From Erythrobacteraceae bacterium (GTDB lineage Bacteria > Pseudomonadota > Alphaproteobacteria > Sphingomonadales > Sphingomonadaceae), in NCBI GenBank assembly GCA_024642525.1, contig JAHEAX010000001.1, forward strand, positions 124,001 through 188,000: 64,000 bases of DNA, read 5' to 3'. Shown piece after piece: positions 1 to 8,206 of this stretch. A program made the translations under genes and the position numbers. Numbering within the stretch: the stretch's first letter is position 1; each line of letters begins with the position of its first letter. The notes beneath the pieces are model-generated. The model had not been told where the DNA came from. It saw nothing but the letters and a program-made list of their open reading frames with translations, and made no database searches.

Positions 1-590
1 GCTTCATCCAGTGCCTTGGCATCGTCGAGGATCTTTGCAGCTTCTGTGTCGCTACGGCCACGCGCAGCATAGCCGCCCAGCACATTCACCGCCTGCGGGG
101 TCAGCCCGACATGGCCCATTACCGGGATGCCGCGCTGGTTCAGGAATGCGACGGTTTCCGCCATCGCAACCCCGCCTTCCAGCTTCACCGCCGCTGCGCC
201 GCTCAGTTTCAGCAAGGACGCAGCGCTTTCAAAAGCCTGCTGGGGAGAACTTTCGTAAGAGCCAAACGGCATATCCACCACCACCACAGAATGGTAGCTG
301 CCGCGCACTACCGCCGCGGCATGATTGGCCATCATTTCCATGGTGACAGGGATGGTGGACGGAAGGCCGTAAATCACCTGACCTAAAGAATCGCCAACCA
401 GCAGCAGGTCGCAATGCGTGTCCAGCAATTGAGCCTGCCGCGCAGTATAGGCTGTTAGCATCACAAGCGGATCTTCGGTGACACCGTCTTTCTTTCTTTG
501 GCGGATTTTCGGCACGGTCAGCCGTTTCATCACCTGCGGGGTGGGATTGGCGCGGCTTGTCGAAGTATCGAGCTGGAAAGTCGTAGACAT
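1..590 (-). CDS. panB: PanB, 3-methyl-2-oxobutanoate hydroxymethyltransferase (5' part only)
   Basis: Reading the minus strand from the ATG at 590-588 gives an open frame that runs off the left edge, so only the first ~196 residues are present. The protein begins [10 protein letters not shown] and carries the family blocks [29 protein letters not shown] and [11 protein letters not shown], with the metal-binding aspartates of PanB expected in the latter two. PanB adds a hydroxymethyl group from 5,10-methylene-THF to 2-oxoisovalerate, the first committed step of pantothenate and hence coenzyme A synthesis. coaD, a later step of CoA synthesis, also lies in this window. No clear Shine-Dalgarno precedes the ATG. 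The gene is divergent from the transporter at 742. The identification is firm; the C-terminus lies outside the window. Confidence 0.93.
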   Translation of the reverse strand, partial: MSTTFQLDTSTSRANPTPQVMKRLTVPKIRQRKKDGVTEDPLVMLTAYTARQAQLLDTHCDLLLVGDSLGQVIYGLPSTIPVTMEMMANHAAAVVRGSYHSVVVVDMPFGSYESSPQQAFESAASLLKLSGAAAVKLEGGVAMAETVAFLNQRGIPVMGHVGLTPQAVNVLGGYAARGRSDTEAAKILDDAKALDE

Positions 591-741
591 GGGAGCAGGT
601 CTAGCTTCGCGCCGTGATAAAGGCAAAGCGGATGATCGATGCGGCGATAATTTGGACCGCCCTCTCGACCTGGTGGGTAAACTTCTGCACAAGCGCCTTT
701 CAATAAAAAGCATCAGTTACGCTTCGGGAGGAAGACACATA

Positions 742-2172
742 ATGGTTGCAACCACCGGTTCCGACGGGATTACACCGCGCGAGGGTTGGTCGTCCCGCTC
801 TGCCTTCATCTTCGCCGCCGTGGGTTCTGCAGTCGGGCTGGGCAACCTCTGGCGCTTTCCCGCAGAAGCGGGTGCGAATGGGGGCGGCGCATTTGTGTTG
901 TTCTACATCTTGTGCGTTGTGCTGATCGGCCTGCCAATCCTCCTTTCCGAAACTCTGATCGGTCGCCACGGTCAGGCTTCCGCGCCTGAAAGCGTGCGGC
1001 GTATGGCCTATGAATCGAAGAAATCATCCCACTGGGGCGCGTTTGCGTCGATGGGCGTGCTCGGTGCATTCATGGTGCTGAGCTTCTACTGCGTGGTCGG
1101 TGGCTGGGTGCTCTATTACATCGGTGTATTCGCGCAGGACCTCTTCACATCGGGTCTTGCTGGTGGCGCATTCGAAGGCCGCGCCGCTGGCGATATCGAG
1201 GCATTGCTGCCCAATCTGTTCGGCAATGGCATGTTGATGGTGGGCCTGCTTTTCCTGTTCATGGCGGTGACGCTTTATTTCGTGGCGCGCGGAGTTTCGA
1301 GCGGGATCGAGTTCGTGGCGACATGGTTGATGCCCGCCTTCTTCATCCTGTTCCTTTCGATCACCGTTTATGGCGCTTTTACCGGCGCATTTGCCGAGGC
1401 GCTTGCCTATCTCTTCACTTTCGAGCCTGAGAAGCTGACCGGTTCGGTGATGCTGGCGGCGGTGGGGCAGGCATTCTTCTCCCTGTCCCTGGGCGTGGCC
1501 GGCATGATTACCTATGGTGCTTATGTGGGGCGCGATGTGAACCTGGCGGGCACTTCCGTCATTATCGGCGCGGCCGATACGGCGGTGGCGCTGCTGGCGG
1601 GCCTGTGCATTTTCCCCATCGTCTTTGCCGCCGGGCTTGAATCGAATGGCGGACCCGGCCTGATGTTCCAGACCTTGCCAATTGCCTTTCAGCAAATGCC
1701 GGGCGGTTCGTTCGTGGGCCTGTTGTTTTTCATCATGGTCGGCTTTGCTGCGCTCACCAGTTCAGTCGGCCTGCTGGAAGCGCCCACGGCGTGGACGAAG
1801 GAAAAGTTCAACCTTTCACGCATTGCCGCTTCTTGTCTTGTCGCATTTGCTGCCCTGGTGCTGGGCGCATTGGCGGCGCTTTCTTTCAACGATCTGGCGG
1901 AATTCCACCCGCTGGACTTCATCCCGATCTTCGAGGGTCAGGGCATGTTTGACGTGCTGGATGGAGTGACTGCCAAGTTCCTGATGCCCATCGGCGCGAT
2001 CATGACATCTATCTTCGTGGGCTGGGTGGCGGACAAACGCCTGATCGACGGTGAAAATGGTCTCGATGGCGGGTTGCACCAGTTCTGGCGCTTCCTTGTC
2101 CGCTGGCTTTGTCCTGCGGTTTTGAGCATGATTTTGCTGGTTGGTATTTTCCCCTCGATTACCGGCGGTTGA
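742..2172 (+). CDS. Sodium-dependent transporter, SNF (NSS) family
   Basis: The 476-residue polytopic protein has the neurotransmitter:sodium symporter signature in its first helix (GLGNLWRFP, residues 32-40), where the family binds Na+ and substrate across the unwound TM1. About eleven to twelve hydrophobic segments follow, as in bacterial LeuT-type transporters. The frame is open upstream to 478, but the ATG at 742 is the best start because GGAGGAAG lies just before it and the N-terminus (MVATTGSDGITPREGWSSR) matches bacterial family members that begin shortly before the TREGWSSR-like stretch. Substrate is probably an amino acid or similar small amine, but this cannot be read from sequence. 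The next gene is another transporter on the same strand 106 bp downstream. Confidence 0.9.
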   Translation: MVATTGSDGITPREGWSSRSAFIFAAVGSAVGLGNLWRFPAEAGANGGGAFVLFYILCVVLIGLPILLSETLIGRHGQASAPESVRRMAYESKKSSHWGAFASMGVLGAFMVLSFYCVVGGWVLYYIGVFAQDLFTSGLAGGAFEGRAAGDIEALLPNLFGNGMLMVGLLFLFMAVTLYFVARGVSSGIEFVATWLMPAFFILFLSITVYGAFTGAFAEALAYLFTFEPEKLTGSVMLAAVGQAFFSLSLGVAGMITYGAYVGRDVNLAGTSVIIGAADTAVALLAGLCIFPIVFAAGLESNGGPGLMFQTLPIAFQQMPGGSFVGLLFFIMVGFAALTSSVGLLEAPTAWTKEKFNLSRIAASCLVAFAALVLGALAALSFNDLAEFHPLDFIPIFEGQGMFDVLDGVTAKFLMPIGAIMTSIFVGWVADKRLIDGENGLDGGLHQFWRFLVRWLCPAVLSMILLVGIFPSITGG

Positions 2173-2278
2173 CGGGGCGTCGATTCCCGATTGCGGGCGC
2201 GAAAAAACTGCATAAAAGCATTCCCGCAGGCTGGCGGTGCCGGAAGTTTCCGGACCGAGTCTGGGGGATGCATCAAAC

Positions 2279-3850
2279 ATGTTTCTAGATCGTGTAAAAC
2301 CACTGAGTGCCATTCTGGCGACGGCGGAAAAGAAGTCACTTCATCGCTCGCTTGGCTGGTTCCAGCTGATGCTTTTCGGCATTGGTTGCGTGATCGGAAC
2401 AGGTATTTTCGTGCTTACCGCAGCAGGCGCCCAGAAAGCCGGGCCTGGCCTGATGCTGGCCTTTGCGATTGCCGGTGCAATCTGCATCGTCGCCGCATTG
2501 TGCTACGCTGAAATTGCCGCCATGATCCCCGTCTCGGGGTCGGCCTACACCTACACTTACGCCACCATGGGCGAATTTCTTGCCTGGACAGTGGGCTGGG
2601 CGCTGATCCTTGAATATGCGGTTGCCGCCAGCGCGGTTTCCGTTGGTTGGTCAGGATATTTCAGCGGCACCATCCTGAATGAATTTTTCGGCATACAATT
2701 GCCGGCATGGCTGGCCGCTGGCCCGCTTGCTCTGGGCGGCGCGCCGGGCGGCCTTATCAATCTTCCTGCGCTGGTAATCGCACTGCTGGTAACCTGGCTG
2801 CTGATGATCGGGACACGCGAATCCGCGTTTTTCAACTCCATCCTTGTGGCCATCAAGGTAACAGCGCTGACCGCATTCATCTTCCTGACCGTGCCTCAGG
2901 TTGAACTGGCGCGTTTCAATCCCTTCCTCCCTGCCGGTGTTTTTGGCGGGCTTGGCACCGGTGTTGGTGCAGTAGGGGCCGCGGCCACCATCTTCTTTGC
3001 CTATGTCGGGTTCGATGCCGTTTCCACCGCGGCTGAAGAAACCAAGAATCCGCAGCGCAATGTCCCCATCGGGCTTGTTGGTTCGCTGCTGTTCTGCACC
3101 GTTTTCTACGTTCTGGTCGCGGCAGGCGCTATCGGCACCATCGGCGGTCAGCCTATCATGGGGCCGGGCGGAATCCCGTTCCCTGCCGGTTCTGAAGAAC
3201 TTGCCCGCCAATGCGCCCTTCCGCAGCATATGCAGGCGCTGGTGTGTTCTGACGAGGCGCTGGCCCATGTGCTGCGGCAAATCGGTTTTTCCGAAGTGGG
3301 CAACGCACTCGGCATTGCTGCTTTCCTTGCCTTGCCATCGGTTATCCTGGTGCTGATTTTTGCCCAGACGCGCATCTTTTTCGTGATGAGCCGTGACGGA
3401 CTGCTGCCCGATGTGCTCAGCCGTGTGCACCCGAAGTGGAAAACGCCGCACATCGTTACCGCTATTACCGGTCTGGTCGTGGCAGTGGGCGCAGCCTTCT
3501 TCCCAGTGGGCCAGCTGGCTGATATCGCCAATGCGGGCACGCTTTACGCCTTCATGATGGTGGCGATTGCCGTGATGCTGCTGCGCAAGACCGCGCCCGA
3601 CATCAAGCGCAGCTTCCGCACACCGGCGCTGTGGTTCGTGGGGCCTGCAACCATCGCAGGCTGCATCTTCCTGTTCGTGAACCTGCCGTTTGCGGCCATG
3701 ATTGTCCTGCCTGTATGGGGCGCAATCGGCCTGCTGGTCTATTTCGGATATAGCCGCAACCGCAGCCACCTTGGCCGCGGCATTGTAGAGGTTGTGGACG
3801 ATATCGAAGGGGTGGAAGCCGCAGTTCCGATCGACCCGCCTGTGGGCTGA
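2279..3850 (+). CDS. APC-superfamily amino acid permease (cationic amino acid transporter-like)
   Basis: The 523-residue integral membrane protein has about twelve to fourteen hydrophobic segments. The APC-type substrate loop IGCVIGTGIF lies in TM1 (residues ~35-44), and TM6 is followed by the family block AYVGFDAVSTAAEETKNPQRNVP. It resembles CAT/YfnA-type permeases that import amino acids by H+ or Na+ coupling. A loop with GGIPFPAGSEELARQC sits between TM7 and TM8. The frame opens at 2237, but the ATG at 2279 fits better because a GGGGG stretch precedes it and the protein then starts with a short cytoplasmic tail (MFLDRVKPLS). A strong terminator follows immediately. Substrate specificity is unknown. 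Confidence 0.9.
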   Translation: MFLDRVKPLSAILATAEKKSLHRSLGWFQLMLFGIGCVIGTGIFVLTAAGAQKAGPGLMLAFAIAGAICIVAALCYAEIAAMIPVSGSAYTYTYATMGEFLAWTVGWALILEYAVAASAVSVGWSGYFSGTILNEFFGIQLPAWLAAGPLALGGAPGGLINLPALVIALLVTWLLMIGTRESAFFNSILVAIKVTALTAFIFLTVPQVELARFNPFLPAGVFGGLGTGVGAVGAAATIFFAYVGFDAVSTAAEETKNPQRNVPIGLVGSLLFCTVFYVLVAAGAIGTIGGQPIMGPGGIPFPAGSEELARQCALPQHMQALVCSDEALAHVLRQIGFSEVGNALGIAAFLALPSVILVLIFAQTRIFFVMSRDGLLPDVLSRVHPKWKTPHIVTAITGLVVAVGAAFFPVGQLADIANAGTLYAFMMVAIAVMLLRKTAPDIKRSFRTPALWFVGPATIAGCIFLFVNLPFAAMIVLPVWGAIGLLVYFGYSRNRSHLGRGIVEVVDDIEGVEAAVPIDPPVG

Positions 3851-3864
3851 TTGGGAGGCTCATC

Positions 3865-3903
3865 AAAAAAAAGGGCCGCTCCCGGTTGGGAGCGGCCCTT
3901 TTT
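3865..3903. terminator. Bidirectional intrinsic terminator
   Basis: An 11-bp perfect GC-rich stem (GGGCCGCTCCC at 3873-3883 with GGGAGCGGCCC at 3888-3898) closes a GGTT tetraloop. It is flanked by A8 on the left and T5 on the right, so it has a U-tract in both directions. It ends the permease message from the left and the PNPOx-like gene message from the right; the two genes converge here. Confidence 0.93.
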
Positions 3904-3922
3904 GTTTCTGTCACCAGCGTTC

Positions 3923-4405
3923 TTACAGCGTTGCCTCGGCGTGACGCTTTTCAGCATCGTCATGGACATTCATGCCCAGTGCCATCTTGGCCACGTTGAG
4001 GAGGCCGATGTCGCCATCCCAGATTTCGGCATTGCCGAGGTCCATGCGCAGAAACAGGATATCGGGATCCTGCTTACCGCCATCATACCACGCCTCGACA
4101 AAGTTGTTCCAGAACTGGTCGAAACGTTCCTGGCTGGTTTCGACTGACAGATTGCCGTGGAAACGGGCAAACAGATCATGGCCTTTGCCTTCCAGTGTAG
4201 CAGTTACCGGGCCAAGTTTCGCAAAGCTGCTATTCTTCTGCGTGAAGAACCAGATCGTGCTGTTGGCATCCTTGTCCAGCTGGGCTGTCATAGGAACAGC
4301 TGTTTTCGAGTCCCCATCCAGCTGCAGCATGATGAAGGGCGAATCCGCCATTGCGTGCCAGAATTTGTTCTTCAGTTCATCGGCTTTGCCGTCCTGATAT
4401 TTCAT
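3923..4405 (-). CDS. Pyridoxamine 5'-phosphate oxidase-like (general stress protein 26-type) flavin-binding protein
   Basis: The 160-residue protein has the split-barrel PNPOx-like fold pattern: MADSPFIMLQLDG, then PMTAQLDKDANSTIWFFTQKNS, then LGPVTATLEGKGHDLFARFHGNL. This is the layout of the general stress protein 26 subfamily, which binds FMN or F420 and whose substrate is usually unknown. Two ATGs are adjacent (4408 and 4405). I prefer 4405 because AGGAG lies 6 nt upstream, while the first ATG would leave only 3 nt. It is a single-gene unit, converging on the shared terminator and divergent from the SOS cassette beginning at 4533. A role in stress defence is plausible by family only. Confidence 0.85.
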   Translation of the reverse strand: MKYQDGKADELKNKFWHAMADSPFIMLQLDGDSKTAVPMTAQLDKDANSTIWFFTQKNSSFAKLGPVTATLEGKGHDLFARFHGNLSVETSQERFDQFWNNFVEAWYDGGKQDPDILFLRMDLGNAEIWDGDIGLLNVAKMALGMNVHDDAEKRHAEATL

Positions 4406-4495
4406 CATATTCTCCTGTGTTCGTTTGATAGACCAACGAAACGGGTGCTGATTTTGTTCCGCAGATCAGGCTGCGAGGGGCAATGAAGGGGTGAA

Positions 4496-4524
4496 TTGCA
4501 AAGCGGGAAGAAATGGAACATAAT
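4496..4524 (+). promoter_or_regulatory. Predicted sigma-70 promoter of imuA
   Basis: TTGCAA (4496-4501) and CATAAT (4519-4524) are separated by exactly 17 bp, close to the TTGACA/TATAAT consensus. Transcription would begin at about 4531-4532, leaving zero to two bases before the imuA ATG at 4533. The -10 element lies inside the LexA box. Predicted by eye; not tested. Confidence 0.6.
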
Positions 4525-4530
4525 AAGAAC
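4516..4530 (+). promoter_or_regulatory. LexA box 1 (SOS operator) of imuA
   Basis: GAAC-ATAATAA-GAAC is an exact match to the alphaproteobacterial direct-repeat LexA operator GAAC-N7-GAAC. It covers the predicted -10 element and ends 2 nt before the imuA start codon, so bound LexA would block RNA polymerase. Its place in front of imuAB, a known SOS locus in related bacteria, makes the call strong. Confidence 0.9.
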
Positions 4531-4532
4531 AG

Positions 4533-5426
4533 ATGAGTCGTTCCCTTATGCATCCAGACCGCTTTCCTCTTTCCGCCGCATCGCTTGGCGATGATGTTGC
4601 AAGGCTTCCTTCCACCATGCGAGGGGGCGCAGTGCGTGGGCGGTTGCGCTCCTCGGCACGGTGGCAGCCCGGCATTGCAGCAGCAGGCGCAATCCATTCA
4701 GAAGTGTTCGCGGCAGGACACGAGGCTGGCGGCGCTGCACTTGCGCTGGCGTTGGCGCTGGACGAAGCGGCGTCATCAGAACGCGGCCCGCTGGATGAAG
4801 CTTCGGACCAGCGTGCGGTGTTGTGGGTGCAGGACAGGGCATCTGTCCGCCTGACGGGACGCCCCTATCGCCACGGCCTGCCTGCCCATTTGCGCCACCG
4901 GATAATCCACGTGATCGCGGAGAGGGCGGAGGATGTGCTGTTTGCGCTGGAAGAAGGGCTCCGGTGCCGGGACCTTGCCTTTGTCATAGGGGAACTGGCC
5001 GGCAACCCGCGGGCGCTTAGTTTCACATCATCGCGGCGGCTCAGCCTCGCTGCTGAAAAACACGGCGTTCCATTGTGGCTGGTGCGGGTGGATGCAGCGC
5101 CTGACCTGTCCTCTGCGCGGATGCGGTGGAATGTACGTTCGGCCCCGTCACCTGCACCGCAATGGAATGGCGCTGCCCCCGGTATGGCGTGCTGGCATAG
5201 CGAATTGTTCCGCTCGCGCAGCCATGCACCGGGGGAATGGATCTTGCGCGATGACACAGTCGCACTTTCCGCATCCAGCCCTGATGCCATCCCCTTCGCC
5301 AGACTGACCGATAAAGCCCATGAACTCACCGCAAATGAAAATGACTCCGCCTCTCTCCAGCCCGCCACGGCGGATACTGTCGATCTGGCTCGCGCGACTG
5401 TCGGTCGATCGATGGCGGCTCTCTGA
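4533..5426 (+). CDS. imuA: ImuA, SOS mutasome accessory protein (RecA-like fold)
   Basis: The 297-residue protein matches ImuA, the RecA-like partner of ImuB in translesion synthesis. Recognisable blocks are HSEVFAAGHEAGGAALALAL, a central segment with AERAEDVLFALEEGLRC and FVIGELAGNPRALSFTSSRRL, and PLWLVRVDA. Known biology: ImuA, ImuB and DnaE2 (ImuC) act together in damage-induced mutagenesis. The ATG at 4533 lies 2 nt behind the LexA box and probably starts a leaderless message; alternative in-frame ATGs at 4548 and 4617 lack a good ribosome binding site. Its 3' end overlaps the imuB frame by 107 nt. Confidence 0.88.
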   Translation: MSRSLMHPDRFPLSAASLGDDVARLPSTMRGGAVRGRLRSSARWQPGIAAAGAIHSEVFAAGHEAGGAALALALALDEAASSERGPLDEASDQRAVLWVQDRASVRLTGRPYRHGLPAHLRHRIIHVIAERAEDVLFALEEGLRCRDLAFVIGELAGNPRALSFTSSRRLSLAAEKHGVPLWLVRVDAAPDLSSARMRWNVRSAPSPAPQWNGAAPGMACWHSELFRSRSHAPGEWILRDDTVALSASSPDAIPFARLTDKAHELTANENDSASLQPATADTVDLARATVGRSMAAL

Positions 5427-6912
5427 AGGGATTGCGCCAGGCGAAGGAGCAGATGCACAGCCCACCGCGCTGATTACCGAAACCGCGCATGGCCCAAAGA
5501 TCGACACGGCCAATGAAGCAGGTCTTGCCGCAGGCGCGCGCCGCGGCATGATGCTGGCCGATGCGCGGACGCTGTGCCCGCAAATATGCGTGGTGCCATC
5601 CGATCCGGCGGGCGATCTCGATTTTCTCGAAAAACTGGCAATATGGGCGCAGCAGTGGGGCCCGTGGAGCGCGCTTGACCCTCCTGACGGCTTGCTGGTG
5701 GATATTACTGCTGTGGCCCATCTGTTCGGCGGCGAGGGGAGGTTACTGGCTGATACGCGGGCAGGCTTTGCCCGGCGTGGCCTGTCTGTGCGGGTGGCCG
5801 CAGCGCCCACGGCCGGTGCGGCATGGGCGCTGGCGCATCATGGTCCGCAGGAATCCACCCTGACAGCGCAGGATGATGCCATCGCACGTCTGTCCGGCCT
5901 TCCGGTGGCGGCGTTAAGGCTGGATGACGATGTGCTTACGGTCTTGCGCCGTCTCGGCCTCAAACGTCTGGGCGATATGACGGGCATTGGCCGCGATGCC
6001 ATCATGCGCCGCTTCCGCAACCGCCGCTCGCCAGCGGCCAACCCGCTTGTACGCATGGACCAGTTGCTGGGCCGGGTGCCGGAACCCCTGCTGCCAGTGG
6101 TGCCCCAGCAGATACCGCTGGTGCAACGCAGGCTTGCCGAACCGATCCGCCACCGCAGTCTGCTGGACCAGGTTATGCGCGACCTGGCAGCAGACATGGC
6201 CCGTTTGCTGGAAGGCAGCGGGCAGGGTGCCCGCCGGATGGAACTGGGCCTGTGGCGGGTGGACGGCGAAGTGGTGGTGCGCACACTGGAACTGAGCGCG
6301 GCAACCCGCGGTGCCGACCATATCTGCCGCTTGTTCGCCGCCAGGCTGGACGATGTGGATGCAGGTTTCGGCATTGAAACCATTCGCCTGCGCGCCAGTT
6401 GGGCAGAGCCGCTGGCCCTGTCGCAAGGCGATATAGAGGCAGCGGCCGAAAACCACGGCACATCGCTATCTGCCTGTATCGACAGGCTGAGCGTGCGGCT
6501 TGGCGCATCAGCCATCCAGCGGCCTGTCCCCCATGCCAGCCACATCCCCGAACGTGCGCAGCGCTGGCAGCCGCCGATGGAGCCGGAGCCGACTTCACAA
6601 GGGGAATTGGCTTTCCATCTCAGGCCGCTGAAATTGCTGGATAAGGCCGAAAGGATAGCAGTCCTCTATGCCACCCCAGATGGTTATCCCCGAAGCTTTC
6701 GCTGGCGCGGCATGGTGCATGAAGTGGTGCGGGTGGAAGGGCCGGAACGGATCGCGCCGGAATGGTGGCGCGAACGCTCCACCGTCCGCCTGCGTGATTA
6801 TTACCGCATCGAGGATGCCGAAGGCTGTCGGTACTGGATTTATCGCCACGGTATCATCGGCGACAGGCGCGGCGGCGTGCCTGACTGGTATTTGCAGGGC
6901 CTGTGTGCCTAG
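5320..6912 (+). CDS. imuB: ImuB, inactive Y-family DNA polymerase subunit of the SOS mutasome
   Basis: The 530-residue protein has the Y-family polymerase layout but, as is typical of ImuB, the catalytic carboxylates are not apparent: where Pol IV begins with a metal-binding DMDAF-type motif, this protein reads RILSIWLARLSVDRWRL. A palm and helix-hairpin-helix region follows (GLKRLGDMTGIGRDAIMRRF, ~residues 210-230). The ImuB-specific C-terminus contains FRWRGMVHEV, EGPERIAPEWWRE and RDYYRIED. ImuB acts as the scaffold that links ImuA, DnaE2 and the beta clamp. The start at 5320 overlaps imuA by 107 nt; ATGs at 5335 and 5341 are alternatives. It shares the imuA SOS promoter. Confidence 0.92.
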   Translation: MNSPQMKMTPPLSSPPRRILSIWLARLSVDRWRLSEGIAPGEGADAQPTALITETAHGPKIDTANEAGLAAGARRGMMLADARTLCPQICVVPSDPAGDLDFLEKLAIWAQQWGPWSALDPPDGLLVDITAVAHLFGGEGRLLADTRAGFARRGLSVRVAAAPTAGAAWALAHHGPQESTLTAQDDAIARLSGLPVAALRLDDDVLTVLRRLGLKRLGDMTGIGRDAIMRRFRNRRSPAANPLVRMDQLLGRVPEPLLPVVPQQIPLVQRRLAEPIRHRSLLDQVMRDLAADMARLLEGSGQGARRMELGLWRVDGEVVVRTLELSAATRGADHICRLFAARLDDVDAGFGIETIRLRASWAEPLALSQGDIEAAAENHGTSLSACIDRLSVRLGASAIQRPVPHASHIPERAQRWQPPMEPEPTSQGELAFHLRPLKLLDKAERIAVLYATPDGYPRSFRWRGMVHEVVRVEGPERIAPEWWRERSTVRLRDYYRIEDAEGCRYWIYRHGIIGDRRGGVPDWYLQGLCA

Positions 6913-6944
6913 CGATTGATTGGGACTAGGCGAATCCTTGTTGA

Positions 6945-6959
6945 GAACATATAAGGAAC
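6945..6959 (+). promoter_or_regulatory. LexA box 2 (SOS operator) of the radical SAM-udgX-dnaE2 genes
   Basis: GAAC-ATATAAG-GAAC again matches GAAC-N7-GAAC exactly and ends 2 nt before the ATG at 6962, the same geometry as LexA box 1. A -10-like CATATA/TATAAG lies within the box at the same offset as in box 1, but I see no convincing -35. The downstream half-site also overlaps the AAGGAA that would otherwise be the ribosome binding site. It indicates a second SOS promoter inside the island. Confidence 0.85.
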
Positions 6960-6961
6960 AA

Positions 6962-8206
6962 ATGACACAGCTCAGTACCATCGAAAAACTGGAAATCCTT
7001 GCCGATGCAGCAAAATATGACGCATCCTGCGCATCATCCGGCACCTCCAAGAAGAACTCGATCGGCGGCAAAGGCATCGGTTCGACCGAAGGGATGGGCA
7101 TCTGCCATGCCTACGCACCTGACGGGCGCTGCATCTCGCTGTTGAAAGTGCTGCTGACCAATCATTGTATTTTCGATTGCCATTATTGCATCAACCGCAA
7201 AAGCTCGGACGTGCGCCGTGCGCGATTCACCCCGCAGGAAGTCGCGGACCTGACGCTGAGCTTCTATCGCCGCAACTATATCGAAGGACTGTTCCTGTCT
7301 TCGGGCATCATCAAAAGTTCCAACCACACCATGGAACAATTGATGGAAACCGCCCGCATCCTGCGGGAAGAGCACGATTTTCGCGGGTATATCCATCTCA
7401 AGACCATTCCCGAAGCCGACCCGGAACTGGTCTATCAGGCCGGGCTCTATGCAGACCGCGTTTCGATCAATGTCGAATTGCCGACAGATGCGGGGCTGAC
7501 GCGCCTGGCACCAGACAAGGATGCCCGCCAGATCGAAGGGGCAATGGGCGAGGTGAAATCGTCCATCATCGAAAACAAGGATGCGCGCAAACGGTTCAAA
7601 AACGCCCCGCGCTTTGCGCCTGCGGGCCAGTCAACGCAGATGATTGTCGGGGCAGACAGTGCCAGCGATGCCGATATCGTGGGCAAGGCAAGCCGCCTGT
7701 ATGACGGGTTCGGCCTGCGGCGGGTCTATTATTCCGCCTTCAGCCCTATTCCTGATGCCAGCGCGGTTCTGCCGCTGAAACGGCCGCCGCTCATTCGCGA
7801 ACATCGCCTGTATCAGTCGGACTGGCTGATGCGTTTCTATGGCTATTCCTCGCGCGAAGTCATGCAGGCAACCGGCACGGACGGGATGCTGCCGCTGGAT
7901 ATCGACCCCAAGCTGGCGTGGGCGCTCAATTTCAGGGAAAACTTCCCTTTGGATGTCAATCGTGCCCCGCGCGAGATGCTGCTGCGGGTGCCGGGGCTGG
8001 GTGTGCGGGCCGTCAACCGCATCATTGCGGCGCGCAGGCACCATCTGCTGCGGCTTGACGATGTGGCGAAACTGACTGTCTCCATCGCCAAGGTGCGTCC
8101 ATTCCTAGTGGCGGCTGACTGGCGGCCCACCATGCTGACTGATCGGGCAGACCTGCGCAGTCTGCTGGCACCCAGGCAAGAACAACTGGAACTGTTTGTC
8201 GCATGA
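6962..8206 (+). CDS. Putative DNA modification/repair radical SAM protein
   Basis: The 414-residue protein has the radical SAM cluster motif C-x3-C-x2-C at C69, C73 and C76 (HCIFDCHYC), expected to bind a [4Fe-4S] cluster and S-adenosylmethionine. A helix-hairpin-helix-like stretch lies near the C-terminus (residues ~330-360, VNRAPREMLLRVPGLGVRAV), suggesting DNA contact. This is the family annotated as putative DNA modification/repair radical SAM protein, which habitually sits beside a DUF4130/UdgX gene. Its reaction is unknown to me. The frame opens at a TTG at 6920, but the ATG at 6962, directly behind LexA box 2, is preferred. It overlaps udgX by 4 nt (ATGA), so the two proteins are probably made together. 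Confidence 0.9.
   Translation: MTQLSTIEKLEILADAAKYDASCASSGTSKKNSIGGKGIGSTEGMGICHAYAPDGRCISLLKVLLTNHCIFDCHYCINRKSSDVRRARFTPQEVADLTLSFYRRNYIEGLFLSSGIIKSSNHTMEQLMETARILREEHDFRGYIHLKTIPEADPELVYQAGLYADRVSINVELPTDAGLTRLAPDKDARQIEGAMGEVKSSIIENKDARKRFKNAPRFAPAGQSTQMIVGADSASDADIVGKASRLYDGFGLRRVYYSAFSPIPDASAVLPLKRPPLIREHRLYQSDWLMRFYGYSSREVMQATGTDGMLPLDIDPKLAWALNFRENFPLDVNRAPREMLLRVPGLGVRAVNRIIAARRHHLLRLDDVAKLTVSIAKVRPFLVAADWRPTMLTDRADLRSLLAPRQEQLELFVA

Noticed and set aside
2651-3769. 372-codon open frame on the minus strand
   Set aside because: It is the reverse shadow of the APC permease gene, with a Gln/His-rich composition unlike any membrane or soluble family, and lies wholly inside a well-supported gene.
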